Shown here piece by piece: positions 16,718-25,760 of a stretch of DNA of 64,000 nucleotides. The stretch is from the NCBI RefSeq assembly GCF_904848585.1, contig NZ_CAJHCR010000016.1:1-64000 (forward strand). The letters are read 5' to 3'. Within the stretch, counting starts at the first letter, position 1, and each line of letters begins with the position of its first letter. The notes beneath the pieces were generated by a model, which searched no databases, was not told the origin of the DNA, and saw only the letters and a list, made by a program, of their open reading frames with translations. Source of the stretch: Paraburkholderia kirstenboschensis (GTDB lineage Bacteria > Pseudomonadota > Gammaproteobacteria > Burkholderiales > Burkholderiaceae). The translations under genes and the position numbers were made by a program.

Positions 16718-17314
16718 TCAAGCAGCCGCGATCGCTTCGCGCGCCGCAGCCAGCGCCGCGCCCGCTGCGTCCGGGCCCATATTCAAACCTTCGGCGTAGA
16801 TGAAGTTGACATCCGTCATGCCGAGGAAACCAAGGAAGCTCTTCAGATACGGCGTCTGGCTGTCGTTCGGCGTGCCCGCATACTTGCCGCCGCGAGCGGA
16901 TACGACGTAGACCTTCTTGCCCGTCACGAGACCTTCGGGACCGTTAGCGGTGTAGCGGAACGTGATGCCGGCGCGGGCGATGAAGTCGAAGTAAGTCTTC
17001 AGTTGCGACGAGATTCCGAAGTTGTACATCGGCGCGCCGATCACGACGATGTCGGCGGCTTGCAGTTCGGCGATCAGCGCTTCGCTGCGCGCGGCGATCG
17101 CGGCTTGCTCGGCGGTACGCTGGTCAGCCGGCGTGAAGAACGCGCCCAGGATGGCGTCGTCCAGGTGCGGCAGCGGTTCGGCTTGCAGGTTACGGACGAC
17201 GACTTGCGCGCCCGGATTCGACTGTTGCAGCTTTTCGGTCAGCTCGTTGAGAAGCAGCGTCGAGTTCGCGCCTTGCGAGCGGGCTGCCGAGTTGATTTGC
17301 AGGATCGTGGTCAT
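16718..17314 (-). CDS. azoR: FMN-dependent NADH-azoreductase
   Basis: The 198-aa flavodoxin-fold quinone/azo reductase starts at MTTILQINSAARSQGA, the FMN phosphate-binding strand of the AzoR family. Other signatures are GAPMYNFGISSQLKTYFD and VSARGGKYAGTPND. These enzymes reduce quinones and azo compounds by two electrons at the expense of NADH and help resist thiol stress. The start at 17314 has GGAGT upstream. It stands alone, transcribed leftward. Confidence 0.92.
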   Translation of the reverse strand: MTTILQINSAARSQGANSTLLLNELTEKLQQSNPGAQVVVRNLQAEPLPHLDDAILGAFFTPADQRTAEQAAIAARSEALIAELQAADIVVIGAPMYNFGISSQLKTYFDFIARAGITFRYTANGPEGLVTGKKVYVVSARGGKYAGTPNDSQTPYLKSFLGFLGMTDVNFIYAEGLNMGPDAAGAALAAAREAIAAA

Positions 17315-17463
17315 GGTTGACTCCAGTGGGGGGCGCGCTGTGTTGCGCGAGTGGAGCCATTGTGTTTTTTTACCGATCCGGGAAAAAGCCATCCGGCAGC
17401 GACGGATTGTTGCAGTGGTAGAACAATCCGCCGCCCGGCGACGTCAATTGACGTCGGTGCGGA

Positions 17464-19260
17464 TTACGATCCGCTTGTCAGCCAGCGCTCGCGCGCCTTA
17501 CGCGGGGCGGATCGCTGGTCGCTGACGGTGAGTTTGTAGCGCGACACTTCTGGCCCCTCCAGCTTGAGCTGCGCGGTGCGCAGCTCATCGCGGCGAAATG
17601 CGTGAACTTCCACTTTGGCTCCCGCCTGATAACGTCCTAGTAATGTGTCGAGATTCGAGCCCGTCACGCGCAGGCCGTCGAGCGCGATCAGCACGTCGCC
17701 GGCGGAGAGCCCCGCTTTCTGCGCGGCGCTACCTTCATGCACGGCCGTCAGCGTACATTCGGCGCCGCCGCGCACCCGCGCGCCGAGCGACGGTTTGCCG
17801 CTCTTGTCGGCTTCCGGCGCGAGCGTGACGCCGAACGGTTCGAGCAGTGTTTCGAGCGGCAAGTCTCGCGTGCCATGCACCGCTTGCGCAAACAGCTCGC
17901 CCAGGTGCACGCCGGTCGCTTCGGCAAACAGCGCTTCGACCTCGCTTTCGTCGACGCCCACCGGCTTGCCGCGGTAAAAATCGCGGCCGAAGCGCTGCCA
18001 GAGCAGACGCATCACGTCGTCGAGCGACTTCCTATTGTTGGTCTGCGCGCGGATCGTCAGATCGAACGCGAGCGCAACGAGCGAGCCCTTCGTGTAATAG
18101 CTGACGATTGCATTCGGCGCGTTCTCGTCCTGCCGGTAGTATTTGACCCACGCGTCGAACGAGCTTTCCGCGACGCTCTGCTTCAGACGCCCGCTGCCGC
18201 GCTGCACGCCGCCGATCACCTTGCCGAGCATGCCGAGATAATCGTCGACTGAAATCAGGCCGCTGCGCACGAGAATCAGGTCGTCGTAGTAAGAGGTGAA
18301 GCCTTCGAACAGCCACAGCAGCGACGTATAGTTCTCGACGGAAAGGTCATACGGCGCAAAGACCGCGGGCTTGATCCGCTTCACGTTCCACGTGTGAAAG
18401 TATTCGTGGCTGCACAGACCGAGGTACGTCCGATAGCCTTCCGTGAGCGCGTCGCGGCCTTGTACGGGCAGATCGCCGCGATTGCAGATCAGCGCCGTCG
18501 ACGCGCGGTGTTCGAGCCCGCCATAACCGTCGGTGACGGCTTGCGTCATGAACACATAGCGATCCACAGGCGCTTTCTTCGACTTCGGCTCGAAGAGCGC
18601 GATTTGCGCTTCGCAAATGCGCTTCAAGTCGGCGCTGAGCCGCGCCATGTCCAGCCCGATCACGCGCCCCGCAATCACAACATCGTGCGGCACACCGTGC
18701 GCGTTGAACGTCGCCAATTCGAATTTGCCGAGCGTGACCGGATGATCGATCAGCTCATCGTAGTTCTGCGCGCGATATTCCCCGAAGCCGTAACGCTTCG
18801 TGCCGCGCGCTTCTGGCAGCGCCGTCGCGACGCGCCAGTTGCGATACGCCGCGCCCTCCGGTTTCTGGATATCGACCACGCACTGCGCCTCCTCGTGACC
18901 GAGCGGTGACAGAAACACGCTCGTGCCGTTGAAAAAACCCGTGGTGTCGTCCAGGTGCGCCGCGCGCACCGACAGATCCCAGGCATAGACCTCGTAGCGC
19001 AGCGTCAGCGCGCCCTTCACCGGGGCGGCCTGCCACGTGTGCTTGTCGGTTTTCTCGACACGCACCTTGCGGCCCGCATCGTTGAAGGCGCGCAGCGTGA
19101 CGATGTTGCGCCCGAACTCACGCACCATGTAGCTGCCCGGAATCCATACCGGCAGCATGAAACGCTGGCCGGCCGGATCGGGATCGGCGACGGTTACGGT
19201 GACTTCGAACAGATGGGCGGCGGGTTGCTTGGGAACGATGGTGTAGCGGATCGGCTTCAT
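17464..19260 (-). CDS. M61-family metallopeptidase with PDZ domain
   Basis: This 598-aa protein is an M61 glycyl-aminopeptidase-type enzyme. The zinc motif HEYFH is at 285-289 (GLCSHEYFHTWNVKR) and the third ligand is E319 in WLFEGFTSYYDD. YGGLEH at 246-251 precedes it, as in the family. A PDZ domain occupies roughly the last 110 residues (GSAAQKAGLSAGDVLIALDG). I start at MKPIRYTIVP, since the upstream 20 residues are not family-like. No signal peptide is evident, so it probably acts in the cytoplasm. The biological substrate is unknown. Confidence 0.88.
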   Translation of the reverse strand: MKPIRYTIVPKQPAAHLFEVTVTVADPDPAGQRFMLPVWIPGSYMVREFGRNIVTLRAFNDAGRKVRVEKTDKHTWQAAPVKGALTLRYEVYAWDLSVRAAHLDDTTGFFNGTSVFLSPLGHEEAQCVVDIQKPEGAAYRNWRVATALPEARGTKRYGFGEYRAQNYDELIDHPVTLGKFELATFNAHGVPHDVVIAGRVIGLDMARLSADLKRICEAQIALFEPKSKKAPVDRYVFMTQAVTDGYGGLEHRASTALICNRGDLPVQGRDALTEGYRTYLGLCSHEYFHTWNVKRIKPAVFAPYDLSVENYTSLLWLFEGFTSYYDDLILVRSGLISVDDYLGMLGKVIGGVQRGSGRLKQSVAESSFDAWVKYYRQDENAPNAIVSYYTKGSLVALAFDLTIRAQTNNRKSLDDVMRLLWQRFGRDFYRGKPVGVDESEVEALFAEATGVHLGELFAQAVHGTRDLPLETLLEPFGVTLAPEADKSGKPSLGARVRGGAECTLTAVHEGSAAQKAGLSAGDVLIALDGLRVTGSNLDTLLGRYQAGAKVEVHAFRRDELRTAQLKLEGPEVSRYKLTVSDQRSAPRKARERWLTSGS

Positions 19261-19354
19261 CGGCGGCGATTGGATGGTTTTGGCGGAATGTTGAGGGCTT
19301 GATGCGAAAGGAGGCGCCATGTGCGCCTCCTTCTGTTGATATGTGCCGCGTGTG

Positions 19355-20080
19355 TCAGTGCACCGCTGCCATTTCCTTGTCGAGCCGGTCGGCCGGCACC
19401 GCGCCCGGCAGGCGGCGGCCGTCGGCGAGGAATACGGTAGGCGTGCCTTCCACGTTCATCGCATGCCCGAGCGCGAGATTTTTGTCGATCGCGGCAGTGT
19501 CGCAAGTGCCGGCGGCCGTGGGCGCCTGATGGTCCTGCATCCACGACTCCCACGCCTTCGCGCGATCGGTCGAGCACCAGATCGACTTCGACTTGGCGGT
19601 CGAATCCGGCGACAAAACCGGGTACAGGAACGTGTAAACCGTCACGTTGTCGATCGACTTCAGCGTGGTTTCGAGCTGCTTGCAATACGGGCAGTTCGGG
19701 TCGGAGAACACCGCGATCTTGCGCGAGCCGTTGCCCTTCACCACCTTCACCGCGTTGGCGAACGGCAGACTCGCGAAGTCGATGCGGTTGGTTTCCGACA
19801 GGCGCGCTTCGGTCAGATTCTTGCGCGTCTTCGTGTCGACCATATCGCCGAGCAGCACGTAGTCGCCGCTGGCGTCGCTGTAGACAATCTGGCTGCCGAG
19901 GTTCACTTCATACAGGCCGGCAATCGGCGACTTGGTCACGCTCTTGATCGTCACGTCCGCGAGACGCGTTTGCAGTGTGGCCTTGAGTTTGTCGGTGGCC
20001 TGATCGGCTTGCGCGGAGCAGCCGATGGTGACAGCGGCAATCGCGAGCATGGCGGCCGCCATGCGGAAGGTTTTTTTCAT
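19355..20080 (-). CDS. dsbC: Thiol:disulfide interchange protein, DsbC type
   Basis: The 241-aa periplasmic disulfide isomerase has a signal peptide that probably ends at SAQA (about residue 25), an N-terminal dimerisation domain and a thioredoxin domain with the active site C130-P-Y-C133. The cis-Pro loop is EGTPTVFLADG. It reshuffles wrong disulfides and would be kept reduced by DsbD. An odd cysteine (C21, in TIGCSAQA) lies inside the signal peptide next to a weak lipobox. It is 94 bp from the M61 gene and in the same direction. Confidence 0.92.
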   Translation of the reverse strand: MKKTFRMAAAMLAIAAVTIGCSAQADQATDKLKATLQTRLADVTIKSVTKSPIAGLYEVNLGSQIVYSDASGDYVLLGDMVDTKTRKNLTEARLSETNRIDFASLPFANAVKVVKGNGSRKIAVFSDPNCPYCKQLETTLKSIDNVTVYTFLYPVLSPDSTAKSKSIWCSTDRAKAWESWMQDHQAPTAAGTCDTAAIDKNLALGHAMNVEGTPTVFLADGRRLPGAVPADRLDKEMAAVH

Positions 20081-20247
20081 GCTGAATTCCTGGTTCAATC
20101 GCGCGTTGCGCGCGTTGGGCGTTCATGCCGTTGCCCTTCCTTTGCTTGGGGAGGCAGCGGCATCTGTGCGTTCATGATACCTGTCTCACCGACGCGGCAT
20201 GCCGCGCCGAGTTGAAGCCGGGTTGAAGCGGGGTTGCAGTCCGCCTT

Positions 20248-21420
20248 TCAGCCGAGCGCGGCCGACACGAGCCAGCGCTTGATGAACGGCTGTGCGCCGA
20301 CGAAGGCCATGCCGCTATTGCGCACGATTTTGGCCAACGGGCCGGGCACGGAGAAAAGTTTCTGCAGGCCGTCGGTGGCGATCATCAGTGCACGAATGTC
20401 TTCGCGGCGCGCGCGTTCGTAGCGCCGCAGCAGCACCATGTCGCCGAGATCGCGAAACGACTCCTTGGCCGCGACGGTATCGGCAAGCGCGGCAACGTCG
20501 CGCAAACCGAGGTTCATGCCCTGCCCCGCGAGCGGGTGGATCAGATGCGCGGCGTCGCCGACCAGCGCGACGCGCGGCGCCACCAGGCGGTCCACGGTTT
20601 GCAGCGCGAGCGGAAAGCCTTGTGCCGGCGTCACGCAGTCGAGGCCGCCAAGCTGGCGCCCCGTGACGCGCTCCACTTCTGCTGCGAGCTGGGCCGGATC
20701 GAGCGCGATCAGTCGCTCGGCGTGCTCCGTGCGCGCCGACCACACGAGCGACACGTGACCGTCAGGCATCGGCAGCAGCGCGATGATTTCGCCGTCTTTG
20801 AACCATTGATAAGCGGTCTCGCCGTGCGGTTTCTCGGCCTTGAAGTTCGCGACGACGCCGGTCTGCCGGTAGTCGCGCCGGTTCATCTTCGAGCCGATCT
20901 GAGCGCGCACCCACGAATGCGCGCCGTCCGCGCCGACCAGCAGATCCGCCGCGAGCACGCTGCCGTTCGCGAGACCGACGCTCGCGCTGTCGGCGGTGAA
21001 ATCGAGCGCCTGGGCGCGGCTGTCGATCCACGTGAGGTTCGGCTGGAAGCGCAGCGCCGCATCGAGCGCGCGCTCGATCACCGACGACTCGACGATCCAC
21101 GCCAGTTGCGGCACCGAAGCCTGAAACGCGGAGAAATGCAACTCGGCGTGGGCGTCGCCGAAGACGCGCATGTCGTAGACGGGACCGAGCCGCGCCAGGT
21201 CGAGTGCCTGCCAGACGCGCAAGCGTTCGAGCAACGCCTGAGAACTCGACGACAACGCATACACCCGCGAGTCGAACGAAGCGCCGGCGGGCAGCGACGC
21301 GCAGGGCTGCGCGAGCAGCGCAACGCGCAGTCCGCCTTGCGTGAGCGCAAGCGCCGCGGTCTTGCCGACCAACCCGCCGCCGATCACGGCGGCATCGAAA
21401 GTCTGATGGTGTGCGTTCAT
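20248..21420 (-). CDS. UbiH/UbiF/COQ6-family FAD hydroxylase
   Basis: This 390-aa flavoprotein monooxygenase of the ubiquinone hydroxylase family has the FAD ADP-binding motif VIGGGLVGKTAAL at about 13-25, the middle DG motif LLVGADGAHSWVR, and the C-terminal GDAAHLIHPLAGQGMNLGLRD. It probably hydroxylates one position of the quinone ring. The proteins UbiH, UbiI and UbiF are hard to tell apart by eye, so I give no symbol. It starts at MNAHHQTFDA. It reads in the same direction as dsbC, 167 bp upstream of it. Confidence 0.85.
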   Translation of the reverse strand: MNAHHQTFDAAVIGGGLVGKTAALALTQGGLRVALLAQPCASLPAGASFDSRVYALSSSSQALLERLRVWQALDLARLGPVYDMRVFGDAHAELHFSAFQASVPQLAWIVESSVIERALDAALRFQPNLTWIDSRAQALDFTADSASVGLANGSVLAADLLVGADGAHSWVRAQIGSKMNRRDYRQTGVVANFKAEKPHGETAYQWFKDGEIIALLPMPDGHVSLVWSARTEHAERLIALDPAQLAAEVERVTGRQLGGLDCVTPAQGFPLALQTVDRLVAPRVALVGDAAHLIHPLAGQGMNLGLRDVAALADTVAAKESFRDLGDMVLLRRYERARREDIRALMIATDGLQKLFSVPGPLAKIVRNSGMAFVGAQPFIKRWLVSAALG

Positions 21421-21678
21421 CCGCGCATTATAGCTGCGGGGTTGCGGGGGACGGACCGGGCGCGCAGCTTTCTGAAGCCACGTCAAGAAGCCGATTGGAA
21501 CGGGTTACAATTACGTTTTCCGTGACAAAACTCGCCCAGAATCGTCGAGGCAACGCCCGCTCTGGTGTCGCGTCCCGCTCCGCTGCGTTTCCCTTTGCCG
21601 CCAAACGCGAAGGCTTCCCGAATCCTGCACACAGCGTCGAGCGCATCACGCAATTTACTGAATCACTGAAGGATTTCC

Positions 21679-22773
21679 ATGAGCCTCAAATGCGGCATCG
21701 TCGGCTTGCCTAACGTCGGCAAGTCCACTCTGTTCAACGCGCTGACCAAGGCGGGCATCGCTGCCGAGAACTATCCGTTCTGCACGATCGAGCCGAACGT
21801 CGGCATTGTCGAAGTGCCGGACGCGCGCCTGAAGGCGCTTGCCGAAATCGTCAAGCCCGAGCGCATTCTGCCTGCGGTCGTCGAATTCGTGGACATCGCC
21901 GGTCTGGTGGCGGGCGCGAGCAAGGGCGAAGGCCTCGGCAACCAGTTTCTCGCGAACATCCGCGAAACCGATGCGATCACGCACGTTGTCCGCTGCTTCG
22001 AAGACGAGAACGTGATTCACGTCGCCAACAAGATCGATCCGCTGTCGGATATCGAAGTCATCAACACCGAATTGGCGCTCGCCGACCTCGCAACGGTCGA
22101 AAAGGCGCTCGCGCGTTATTCGAAGGCCGCCAAGTCGGGCAACGACAAGGAAGCCATCAAGAACGCCGCCGTGCTCGAAAAGGTGCGCGCTCAACTGGAT
22201 CAGGCCAAGCCGGTCCGCGCGCTCGATCTGTCGGACGAAGAAAAGGCAACGCTCAAGCCGTTCTGCCTGATCACGGCGAAGCCGACCATGTACGTCGCGA
22301 ATGTGAAGGAAGACGGCTTCACGAATAATCCGCATCTGGACGCGGTTGCGAAGTTCGCAGCGTCGGAAAACGCACCGGTGGTCGCCGTCTGCGCGGCAAT
22401 CGAAGCAGAAATCGCCGACCTCGAAGAAGCGGATATGGAAGTGTTCCTCGCCGACATGGGCATGGAAGAGCCGGGCCTGAACCGCGTGATTCGCGCCGGC
22501 TTCAAGCTGCTCGGCCTGCAAACCTACTTCACGGCTGGCGTGAAGGAAGTGCGCGCATGGACCATTCATGTCGGCGACACGGCGCCGCAAGCTGCGGGCG
22601 CGATCCACACGGACTTCGAGCGCGGCTTCATTCGCGCGCAGACCATTTCTTTTAACGACTACATCGCCTATAAGGGCGAGCAAGGCGCGAAAGAAGCCGG
22701 CAAGATGCGCGCCGAAGGCAAGGAATATGTCGTGCACGACGGCGACGTGATGAATTTCCTGTTCAACGTGTAA
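21679..22773 (+). CDS. ychF: Redox-regulated ATPase YchF
   Basis: The 364-aa Obg-related P-loop protein has G1 GLPNVGKST, G3 DIAGLV, and NVKED in place of the NKxD guanine-specificity motif. This substitution explains why YchF prefers ATP to GTP. A coiled-coil insertion follows, then a C-terminal TGS domain (GFIRAQTISFNDYIAYKGEQG). YchF binds the ribosome and affects the oxidative stress response. GGATTTCC precedes the ATG; a TACAAT -10-like sequence lies at about 21507. A strong terminator follows at 22854. Confidence 0.95.
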   Translation: MSLKCGIVGLPNVGKSTLFNALTKAGIAAENYPFCTIEPNVGIVEVPDARLKALAEIVKPERILPAVVEFVDIAGLVAGASKGEGLGNQFLANIRETDAITHVVRCFEDENVIHVANKIDPLSDIEVINTELALADLATVEKALARYSKAAKSGNDKEAIKNAAVLEKVRAQLDQAKPVRALDLSDEEKATLKPFCLITAKPTMYVANVKEDGFTNNPHLDAVAKFAASENAPVVAVCAAIEAEIADLEEADMEVFLADMGMEEPGLNRVIRAGFKLLGLQTYFTAGVKEVRAWTIHVGDTAPQAAGAIHTDFERGFIRAQTISFNDYIAYKGEQGAKEAGKMRAEGKEYVVHDGDVMNFLFNV

Positions 22774-22853
22774 AGTCCAGCGCTCGCCCGCGAGCGTCTG
22801 GCAACCGATAGCTGGCCCGGCCGCCGCGCGCGGCTCCCGCCTGGTATGTATGT

Positions 22854-22888
22854 CACAAAGCCCGCTTCGCGCGGGCTTTGTGCTTTTT
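22854..22888 (+). terminator. Intrinsic terminator after ychF
   Basis: CACAAAGCCCGC (22854-22865) pairs without mismatch with GCGGGCTTTGTG (22871-22882) across TTCGC, and CTTTTT follows. It opens the 618-bp gap between ychF and ugpB. The rest of that gap holds an AT-rich stretch near 23000-23100, a candidate promoter and the 49-bp repeat array. Confidence 0.88.
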
Positions 22889-23078
22889 GCGGGCTGTGGG
22901 AGTGTCTGCCAACGCTCTGCCGTCCGTCCTGAGCGCGCTTGCATTCGCTTGCGGGTCCAGCTATCGCCTCGGGCTCACCTCAAGCCGTCGAGTGTCGGAT
23001 TCATCCGCAAATGTTTCAATTTCATGACATGCGATGTTAAATTGCGGCATCCGGCGCCACAGTAAAAGCGACGTCGGA

Positions 23079-23101
23079 CTGTCATCGAACACAAATAGAA
23101 T
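23079..23101 (+). promoter_or_regulatory. Candidate Pho-type promoter upstream of ugpB
   Basis: A CTGTCAT heptamer (23079-23085), identical to one half of the PhoB box, is followed after 10 bp by TAGAAT (23096-23101). That is the distance found between a Pho box and the -10 in E. coli Pho promoters, and ugp is a Pho-regulon operon there. The expected first heptamer, four bases upstream, is poorly matched (three of seven). A transcript from here would carry the whole repeat array in its leader. Confidence 0.35.
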
Positions 23102-23146
23102 CGCGCGATTCGCAATTGCGCCCCTTCCGTACCATCGTTCATGGAT

Positions 23147-23376
23147 GGGAGTAAGCGCCAAAGCGCCAACTCCCATCGACCGCTTTGCATGGGACGGGAG
23201 TAGGCGCTAAAGCGCCAACTCCCATCGACCGCTTTGCATGGGATGGGAGTAGGCGCTAAAGCGCCAACTCCCATCGACTGCTTTGCATGGGACGGGAGTA
23301 AGCGCTAAAGCGCCAACTCCCATCGACTGCTTTGCATGGGACGGGAGTAAGCGCTAAAGCGCCAACTCCCATCGAC
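23147..23376 (+). repeat. Five tandem 49-bp hairpin repeats in the ugpB leader
   Basis: Copies begin at 23147, 23196, 23245, 23294 and 23343, an exact 49-bp period; the fifth is cut off after 34 bp at the ugpB Shine-Dalgarno. Each unit contains GGGAGT...ACTCCC arms enclosing GGCGCT-AA-AGCGCC or a close variant, so each RNA copy can fold into a two-segment hairpin. Copies differ at a few positions only (A/G at unit position 8, C/T in the inner arm and linker). The linker holds GCTTTGCATGGGA. There are no unique spacers, so it is not a CRISPR array. Confidence 0.95.
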
Positions 23377-23391
23377 ACAGGAGACTAATCG

Positions 23392-24726
23392 ATGAGTTTG
23401 AAGCCGCTGTTCCGTTCGCTTTCCGTTGCCGCCGTGCTGAGCGCGGGCATTATGGGCACCAGCCAGACGGCCCAAGCCGCCACGGAAATCCAGTTCTGGC
23501 ACGCAATGGAAGCCGCACTGGGCGAACGTCTGAACGACATCGCCAACGCATTCAATGCGTCGCAATCGGATTACAAGATCGTGCCGGTATTCAAGGGCAC
23601 CTACGACCAGACGCTTGCCGCCGGCATCGCCGCATACCGGAGCGGCAACGCGCCGGCCGTGCTGCAAGTCTACGAAGTCGGCACGGCGACCATGATGCAG
23701 GCGAAGAAGGCTGTCATTCCCGTATCGGAAGTGTTCAAGCAAGCCGGCGTGCCGCTCGACGGAAAAGCGTTCGTGCCGACCATCGCCAGCTATTACAGCG
23801 ACGCCAAAAGCGGCCAGTTGCTCTCGATGCCGTTCAACAGCTCGACGCCGGTTCTCTACTACAACAAGGACGCGTTCAAGAAAGCCGGCCTCGATCCGAA
23901 CCAGCCGCCGAAGACATGGGCCGAATTGCAGGTCGACGCGCAGAAGCTCAAAGCCTCTGGCATGGCGTGCGGCTATTCGTCGGGGTGGCAAAGCTGGATC
24001 CAGTTGGAGAATTACAGCGCGTGGCATGGCGCGCCGTTTGCGTCGAAGAACAATGGTTTTGACGGCGCCGACGCGCAACTCGAATTCAACAAGCCGTTGC
24101 AGGTCGAGCACATCCAGTTCCTGCAGAACATGCAAAAGGAAGGCACGTTCACCTACGTCGGCCGCAAGGACGAACCGGTCTCGAAGTTCTACAGCGGCGA
24201 TTGCGGGATCATCACCAACTCGTCGGGCTCGCTTGCCACGATCAAGAAGTACGCGAAGTTCAACTTCGGCACCGGCATGATGCCTTACGACGCGAACGTG
24301 AAGGGCGCGCCGCAGAACGCGATTATCGGCGGTGCGAGCTTGTGGGTGTTGGCGGGCAAGGACCCGGCTGTCTACAAGGGTGTGGCGAAATTCCTGTCGT
24401 ATCTGTCGTCGCCGCCGGTCGCCGCAAAGTGGCATCAGGACACGGGCTATCTGCCGGTCACGACCGCCGCTTATCAGTTGACGCAGCAACAAGGCTTCTA
24501 CGAGAAGAACCCGGGCAGCGACACCGCCATCAAGCAGATGCTCAACAAGCCGCCGCTGCCGTACACGAAGGGCTTGCGTCTGGGCAACATGCCGCAGATC
24601 CGCACGATCATCGACGAAGAACTCGAACAGGTGTGGGCTGAGAAGAAAACGCCGCAACAGGCGCTCGACTCAGCGGTTTCGCGTGGCGACGAGTTGCTGC
24701 GGCGCTTCGAAAAAGCCGGCAGTTAA
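23392..24726 (+). CDS. ugpB: sn-glycerol-3-phosphate ABC transporter, substrate-binding protein
   Basis: The 444-aa periplasmic binding protein captures sn-glycerol-3-phosphate or glycerophosphodiesters. A signal peptide of about 30 residues ends at AQA (TSQTAQAATEIQFWHAM). IQFWHAMEAALGERLN is the typical start of mature UgpB, and GASLWVLAGKDPAVYKG lies in the C-lobe. AGGAGA lies ahead of the ATG, directly after the last 49-bp repeat. It is first in the ugpB-ugpA-ugpE-ugpC order of E. coli; ugpQ is absent here. A 149-bp gap without an obvious terminator precedes ugpA. Confidence 0.93.
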   Translation: MSLKPLFRSLSVAAVLSAGIMGTSQTAQAATEIQFWHAMEAALGERLNDIANAFNASQSDYKIVPVFKGTYDQTLAAGIAAYRSGNAPAVLQVYEVGTATMMQAKKAVIPVSEVFKQAGVPLDGKAFVPTIASYYSDAKSGQLLSMPFNSSTPVLYYNKDAFKKAGLDPNQPPKTWAELQVDAQKLKASGMACGYSSGWQSWIQLENYSAWHGAPFASKNNGFDGADAQLEFNKPLQVEHIQFLQNMQKEGTFTYVGRKDEPVSKFYSGDCGIITNSSGSLATIKKYAKFNFGTGMMPYDANVKGAPQNAIIGGASLWVLAGKDPAVYKGVAKFLSYLSSPPVAAKWHQDTGYLPVTTAAYQLTQQQGFYEKNPGSDTAIKQMLNKPPLPYTKGLRLGNMPQIRTIIDEELEQVWAEKKTPQQALDSAVSRGDELLRRFEKAGS

Positions 24727-24875
24727 GCGCAGTAGCGGCCAGGGCAGCCCATGCAGCCCATGCGGCAATAAGGGCGAACAACCGCGACCCGGCGCAAAAA
24801 AAGCATAAAGCCAGTCGGCAGGGTTTCGGCGCAGTCGCGTCGAAACCCGCTTGCAGCACACCTTGGGAATCTCCG

Positions 24876-25760
24876 ATGGAAAAGCGCTCCCGCTTCGGCA
24901 CCAGTCTGCTGCCCTACCTGCTCGTCGCGCCGCAACTGGCGATCACGGCGCTGTTCTTCCTGTGGCCCGCAGGCGAAGCGCTGTGGCAATCCACGCAAAG
25001 CCAGGACGCGTTCGGCACGTCGAGCGAATTTGTCGGGCTCGCCAACTTCCGGCAACTTTTCGCCGATCCGCTCTACCTGTCATCGTTCAATACGACGCTG
25101 ATTTTCTGTGCGCTCGTCACCGTGTCCGGCCTCGTCATTTCACTGCTGCTGGCCGTCTGCGCCGACCGCGTCACGCGCGGCGCGAAGGCTTATCAGACGC
25201 TGCTGATCTGGCCGTATGCGGTCGCGCCGGCAATCGCAGCCGTGTTGTGGTCGTTTCTGTTCAACCCGAGTATCGGCCTTGTCACATTCGCGCTCGCAAA
25301 GTACGGCATCGTGTGGAATCACGCGCTCAATGCGGGACAGGCGATGTTTCTCGTCGTGCTCGCATCGGTCTGGAAGCAGGTCAGCTATAACTTCCTCTTC
25401 TTCTATGCGGGCTTGCAGGCAATTCCGCGCTCGTTGATCGAAGCCGCGGCCATCGACGGCGCCGGTCCCGTGCGGCGCTTCTTCGGCATCGCGCTGCCGC
25501 TGTTGTCGCCGACCAGCTTCTTCCTGCTGGTCATCAACATCACCTACGCATTCTTCGACACGTTCCCCGTGATCGACGCCGCGACCGGCGGCGGTCCCGC
25601 TCAGTCGACCCGCACGCTCATCTACAAAATTTTCGCGGAAGGCTTCCAGGGACTCGACATCGGCAGTTCCGGCGCGCAGTCGGTGATCCTGATGGTGATC
25701 GTCGTCGCGTTGACGGTCGTGCAATTCCGCTTCATCGAACGCAGGGTTCAATACTCATGA
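24876..25760 (+). CDS. ugpA: sn-glycerol-3-phosphate ABC transporter permease UgpA
   Basis: The 294-aa inner-membrane permease has about six transmembrane segments. The cytoplasmic EAA loop, which docks with the ATPase, is EAAAIDGAGPVRRFF near residues 188-202. The N-terminal FGTSLLPYLLVAPQLAI is typical of UgpA/MalF-type proteins. The last codons overlap the ugpE start by four bases (ATGA), so the two permeases are translationally coupled and probably made in equal amounts. Confidence 0.92.
   Translation: MEKRSRFGTSLLPYLLVAPQLAITALFFLWPAGEALWQSTQSQDAFGTSSEFVGLANFRQLFADPLYLSSFNTTLIFCALVTVSGLVISLLLAVCADRVTRGAKAYQTLLIWPYAVAPAIAAVLWSFLFNPSIGLVTFALAKYGIVWNHALNAGQAMFLVVLASVWKQVSYNFLFFYAGLQAIPRSLIEAAAIDGAGPVRRFFGIALPLLSPTSFFLLVINITYAFFDTFPVIDAATGGGPAQSTRTLIYKIFAEGFQGLDIGSSGAQSVILMVIVVALTVVQFRFIERRVQYS

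Noticed and set aside
23147..23376. CRISPR array
   Set aside because: The 49-bp units are joined directly with no variable spacers, and no cas genes are near.
23305..24657. 450-codon minus-strand frame opposite ugpB and into the repeats
   Set aside because: Mirror of ugpB and the 49-bp array; its C-terminal part merely translates the repeats.
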